Below, one piece after another: positions 25,401 to 27,980 of a DNA stretch of 27,980 nt (positions within the stretch are counted from its first letter, which is position 1; each line of letters starts with the position of its first letter). The DNA lies in the NCBI GenBank assembly GCA_964583095.1, contig CAZOVB010000061.1, positions 1 to 27,980 of the forward strand, given 5' to 3'. The stretch is from CAZOVB01 sp964583095. GTDB taxonomy: Bacteria > Planctomycetota > Phycisphaerae > SM23-33. A program made the position numbers and the translations under genes. The notes beneath the pieces were generated by a model. The model was not told the origin of the DNA. It ran no database searches and saw only the letters and a list, made by a program, of their open reading frames with translations.

Positions 25401-27316
25401 GAAAGGACAGTCAGAAAAGGAGCGTTCTTCTTGCTGAGGGCATTTCTTCGCTGATGGATCTCATATCGAGATGGTCGGAATGCAGGAACTCCATCCACAG
25501 TTTCGACTTCGTCCTTGAAGAATCCATCGAATTGGGATCACAACCCAACGAAGACCCTTCCGCAGCCAAGCTTTTGGGGTCTTCTATTGCAAATGGCCAT
25601 CTGCTCTCTTCCTGGTCACAATACTGCCGAGCCAAAGACTACTGCTGCCAGCTCGGCCTCTCGGAATTTGCCACTGCTGTTCACAGGGGCTTTCTGGACG
25701 CAGCTTCGGTGGTCGATTCCTATAAGTTGACAATCCTTGATGGCACGTGCGAGGATGCAATTAATTCCTATCCGGCATTGAAATCCTTTTCCAGGCAGCG
25801 AATGGAAAGGGTCCGCAGGGAATTCCAAGAGCTCGACAAGGAGCTTATTCAGCTTAACAGAAAAGAAATCGCCTCCAAAGCATGCATTGTGGACAATCCA
25901 AAGGGCAATTCAACAGGCCGAGTGGGTTCATATACCGAGATGGGATTGATCCGACATGAGATTGGTAAACAAAAGCGATATTGTCGAATTCGTAGCCTAT
26001 TGAAGAGAGCTCCCATTTCCGCACAATCGCTTAAGCCTTGCTTCATGATGAGTCCCCTTTCCGTTGCCAAGTTTCTTCCGCCTGACGGGATAGAGTTCGA
26101 TCTTGTGCTCATGGACGAAGCATCGCAGATCAAGCCCGAGGATGCCCTGGGGACTGTAGCCAGGGCCAAGCAACTCGTAGTGGTAGGCGATCCAAAACAG
26201 TTGCCTCCCACAAGCTTTTTTGAGAAGATTTCAGGAACTGATATTGACGAAGACGAAGCTGTCCTCGCCGATGACACTGAGTCCATCCTGGAGATCGGTA
26301 TGAAGGCATTTCCACACGTGCGAAGGCTGAAATGGCACTACAGATCGCAGCATGAGAGCCTTATCAAATTCTCGAATAGTAAATTCTACGATGACGATTT
26401 GGTAGTCTTCCCCTCTGCCGGCACCAACAATGGCCAGTTGGGGGTTCGTTACCATTGGATCCCTGATGCTGCATTTCAGAACGGTCTGAACGTCGTAGAA
26501 GCCAAGGCTGTCGCAAATGCTATCGCCAGGCATGCAATCGAGTGCCCCCATGAGACCCTCGGAGTGGGGACATTAAATCTTAAACAGCGCATGGCAATCG
26601 AAGATGAGCTTGATCGCCTCTGCAGCCAGGACCCACAGGCCAGGGGTGCTGTAGAACGCCTTTCCAAAGGGCTCAATGGACTCATGATTAAGAATCTTGA
26701 GAATCTTCAGGGAGACGAAAGGGATGTAATCTTCGTTTCTTGCACTTACGGTCCGGATCCTGCTTCAGGGCGAGTGGCGAATCGTTTCGGGCCCCTGACG
26801 CAAGAGACAGGCTGGAGAAGGCTCAATGTGCTTCTTACCCGGGCAAGACGGCGAATTGAAGTATTCACGTCTATGACATCCAATGATGTTGTTGGTGGTC
26901 TGAACAAGAGTCGCGGTGTGAATGCCCTTAAGGACTATCTCCTCTTTTTGGAGAAAGGCGGTATAATCGAGCGCGGTATCCAAACCGATCGGGAACCCGA
27001 CTCTCCCTTTGAGTTGTCTGTCGCACGCGCAATCGAGGGAATGGGCCTCAAGTGCATCCCCCAGGTCGGTGTTGCAGGCTATTTCATTGATATCGGGATA
27101 CTCAAGCCGGATCGAGACGATGAATTCCTTCTTGGCGTTGAGTGCGACGGTGCCTCCTATCATTCCGCAGCGTCCGCCCGTGACCGCGACCGTCTCCGCG
27201 AAGAGGTGGTACGCAGTCGAGGCTGGAAGCTTCACAGGATCTGGTCGACAGATTGGTTCCACAACCAACGTACTGAGGAGCAGAGGCTTCGGGAGGTACT
27301 TTGCTCCCTCCTTTAA
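22403..27316 (+). CDS. DUF4011 / SF1 helicase / Vsr-like nuclease protein (Hhe-type defence candidate)
   Basis: The protein has 1637 residues and starts at ATG 22403, with AGGGG upstream. The N-terminus has the DUF4011 signature RLLDLTSNNRLLNYRKS (about 15-31). Walker A is GPPGTGKS at 327-334. The second RecA part has DEAS at 1238-1241, GDPKQLPP from 1262, WHYRSQHES from 1311, LQGDERD at 1435-1441 and LLTRARRR from 1477. About 700 residues between the two parts lack recognisable motifs. The C-terminus from about 1533 is a PD-(D/E)xK, Vsr/MTES_1575-like nuclease: E1537, D1563 in YFIDIGI, E1580 and D1582 in VECDGASYH. This architecture is that of the single-gene Hhe system I recall from the Gao et al. 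2020 defence screen; unverified. The gene is visibly less GC-rich than its neighbours, which suggests transfer. Confidence 0.85.
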   Translation: MRQIDVFEELNRFRERLLDLTSNNRLLNYRKSRNRSLQIIDELPDEIYSRLVTDGKQFRFLPVDTSSSTDQSDTQQQLCFDCELPEQPDTDSDLLTRHTDNRLQTDRDPEQLESLLKNLRRNAVSSIEETGVNLLHLALGMLQWSDHRDPQKTFLAPLILIPVEIDKAFNNKTSRYEYALRYTGEEVQDNLSLAKKLENDFSLALPEFDDFATPEDYFVEIADRIEGTPDWRVRREALLGFFSFRKLMMYLDLDPSNWKDSALGEDSLLRRVFEGGDIDGSDALFATDYAIDANATASSINLVLDADSSQHSALVDILDGRSFVIEGPPGTGKSQTITNAIAAAIDQGKKVLFVSEKLAALDVVHRKLQELGLADFCMQLHSDKANPKSVIEQLRQRIDKRFRAPNEIDELREKLLSRKRDLAEYLEAANQQAGPWKRPLRELFWRSVELRSRGVTPFSVPDHEGALDFDAFDRRCSSLQELAQHVSEIGRPHQHPWRWLTCPTLRPAQEEELLAQVRDWHTIALRLQAACKDLTQLAGATAVEWISLASAMDASRLNHLVPDDSALMTHALPHCIERSQRTAALSFLKRLKEYHSLRSETTELLRVPVNDTRDILQVMRTLCEDYPLVSRLSKVTLGELPGMRTHLRTLHSLSLKLTRLADSLSDCGYGQSRTIRALRTAIQKHALMHHPVVLDPKDVEPTLFLAHSEQLFIEAQERAHVLLRLRGELSAFFAVAEAPPVEEITELVTTIRSHSGSLLKFLDKGYRRAIRRLRGFQQVTRPRKARFWAAQLSLLKSFLSKTASFAGELRYTDCLGPCFQGIDTDWDKLEKLLQWTKTVVHNGMTYEEVSVLLRRRTEHSDATSPSVAKQLLSSFLAEIDAASLRPLLYSSDPGDDLDLYDLPSLIEDAEQVIVELLSCGECWKNSDSLTVDDLHRQSDMALSLLESRKQLDADAAASESLGDDFAGIDTDLDGLENTLTWLDSITDLGLPHPALLWLTRKDSQKRSVLLAEGISSLMDLISRWSECRNSIHSFDFVLEESIELGSQPNEDPSAAKLLGSSIANGHLLSSWSQYCRAKDYCCQLGLSEFATAVHRGFLDAASVVDSYKLTILDGTCEDAINSYPALKSFSRQRMERVRREFQELDKELIQLNRKEIASKACIVDNPKGNSTGRVGSYTEMGLIRHEIGKQKRYCRIRSLLKRAPISAQSLKPCFMMSPLSVAKFLPPDGIEFDLVLMDEASQIKPEDALGTVARAKQLVVVGDPKQLPPTSFFEKISGTDIDEDEAVLADDTESILEIGMKAFPHVRRLKWHYRSQHESLIKFSNSKFYDDDLVVFPSAGTNNGQLGVRYHWIPDAAFQNGLNVVEAKAVANAIARHAIECPHETLGVGTLNLKQRMAIEDELDRLCSQDPQARGAVERLSKGLNGLMIKNLENLQGDERDVIFVSCTYGPDPASGRVANRFGPLTQETGWRRLNVLLTRARRRIEVFTSMTSNDVVGGLNKSRGVNALKDYLLFLEKGGIIERGIQTDREPDSPFELSVARAIEGMGLKCIPQVGVAGYFIDIGILKPDRDDEFLLGVECDGASYHSAASARDRDRLREEVVRSRGWKLHRIWSTDWFHNQRTEEQRLREVLCSLL

Positions 27317-27369
27317 GCTAAGCGAAACGCCCAATTCGCCCCTGCGGTGAAGATTTCTGGTGCGCATGC

Positions 27370-27403
27370 GAAAGGCCCTGGAATGGGTATCCCAGGGCCT
27401 TTC
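27370..27403. terminator. Bidirectional terminator between helicase gene and rRNA genes
   Basis: GAAAGGCCCTGG (27370-27381) and CCAGGGCCTTTC (27392-27403) are perfect 12-base inverted repeats with a 10-base loop. The stem ends in A/T tracts on both sides. It lies just after the 5S gene on the minus strand and 53 bases after the convergent helicase stop. Confidence 0.8.
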
Positions 27404-27410
27404 ATGAAAA

Positions 27411-27520
<110 letters not shown>

Positions 27521-27662
27521 GCGGGCAGGAGCGGTTGAGCTCATTGCCCGCGTGTATAGGTGACATAGGAATGACAATTCAATGTTACTTGTCTGGCAGG
27601 CCGTTTTGAGTAATCATGGACAGCTATTGGCATTTGTCATTGAAAGGTCAACGACAAATGCG
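27521..27662 (-). other. 23S-5S internal transcribed spacer
   Basis: About 142 bases with no tRNA. It holds two perfect inverted repeats: CATTTGTC/GACAAATG at 27631-27660 right at the 23S 3' end, and GCGGGCA/TGCCCGC at 27521-27551 right before 5S. These are candidate processing stems for RNase III-type cleavage. Confidence 0.6.

Positions 27663-27980
<318 letters not shown>

Overview
The window looks like a GC-rich chromosomal segment of a Gram-negative bacterium, probably a member of the Planctomycetota/PVC group. That placement is an inference from gene style: SASA-type SGNH lipoprotein, an ebo-type gene set, PilZ protein, groESL without a CIRCE element and a 23S-5S unit. I could not run a taxonomic search. 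Translation genes are standard and chromosomal (rpsB-tsf-pyrH-frr, tRNA-Lys, groES-groEL, 23S and 5S rRNA).

Layout. (1) 1-8562, plus strand: a tightly packed run of phage-tail-like genes. It holds the end of an unknown gene, a beta-rich structural protein, possible adaptor, tail-terminator and tail-tube-like proteins, several fibre/baseplate-type proteins with fibronectin-III segments, a 715-residue hub-like protein, and finally two small membrane proteins (XhlA-like, then a lipobox/coiled-coil/TM protein). A strong hairpin terminator closes it. No integrase, capsid, terminase or endolysin gene is in view, so this is the distal part of a prophage, a tail-like particle or a remnant. (2) 8644-10088, minus strand: a PilZ protein and an aldo/keto reductase. 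(3) 10250-13960, plus strand: a three-gene operon matching eboF, eboD and eboE, with overlapping or near-overlapping ends. (4) 13979-15040, minus: a D-2-hydroxyacid dehydrogenase. (5) 15312-17851, plus: a degenerate receiver-domain protein followed by groES and groEL. (6) 17990-21358, minus: promoter, structured leader, rpsB, candidate attenuator, tsf, pyrH, frr and tRNA-Lys(UUU), with a possible terminator. (7) 21433-22221, plus: an SGNH esterase-like lipoprotein. (8) 22403-27316, plus: a 1637-residue DUF4011/SF1-helicase/Vsr-like nuclease protein, probably anti-phage defence, visibly less GC-rich than its neighbours. (9) 27370-27980, minus: rRNA terminator, 5S rRNA and the 3' end of 23S rRNA, convergent with the helicase gene.

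How the parts relate. Regions 5 and 6 are core chaperone and translation functions. Region 3 belongs to a conserved family linked to moving or processing an unidentified metabolite at the envelope. Regions 1 and 8 are the accessory parts: a tail-like locus and a single-gene defence candidate placed next to an rRNA operon. No non-coding stretch exceeds 300 bases; the longest is 15041-15311, described in the list. No CRISPR array or insertion sequence was seen.
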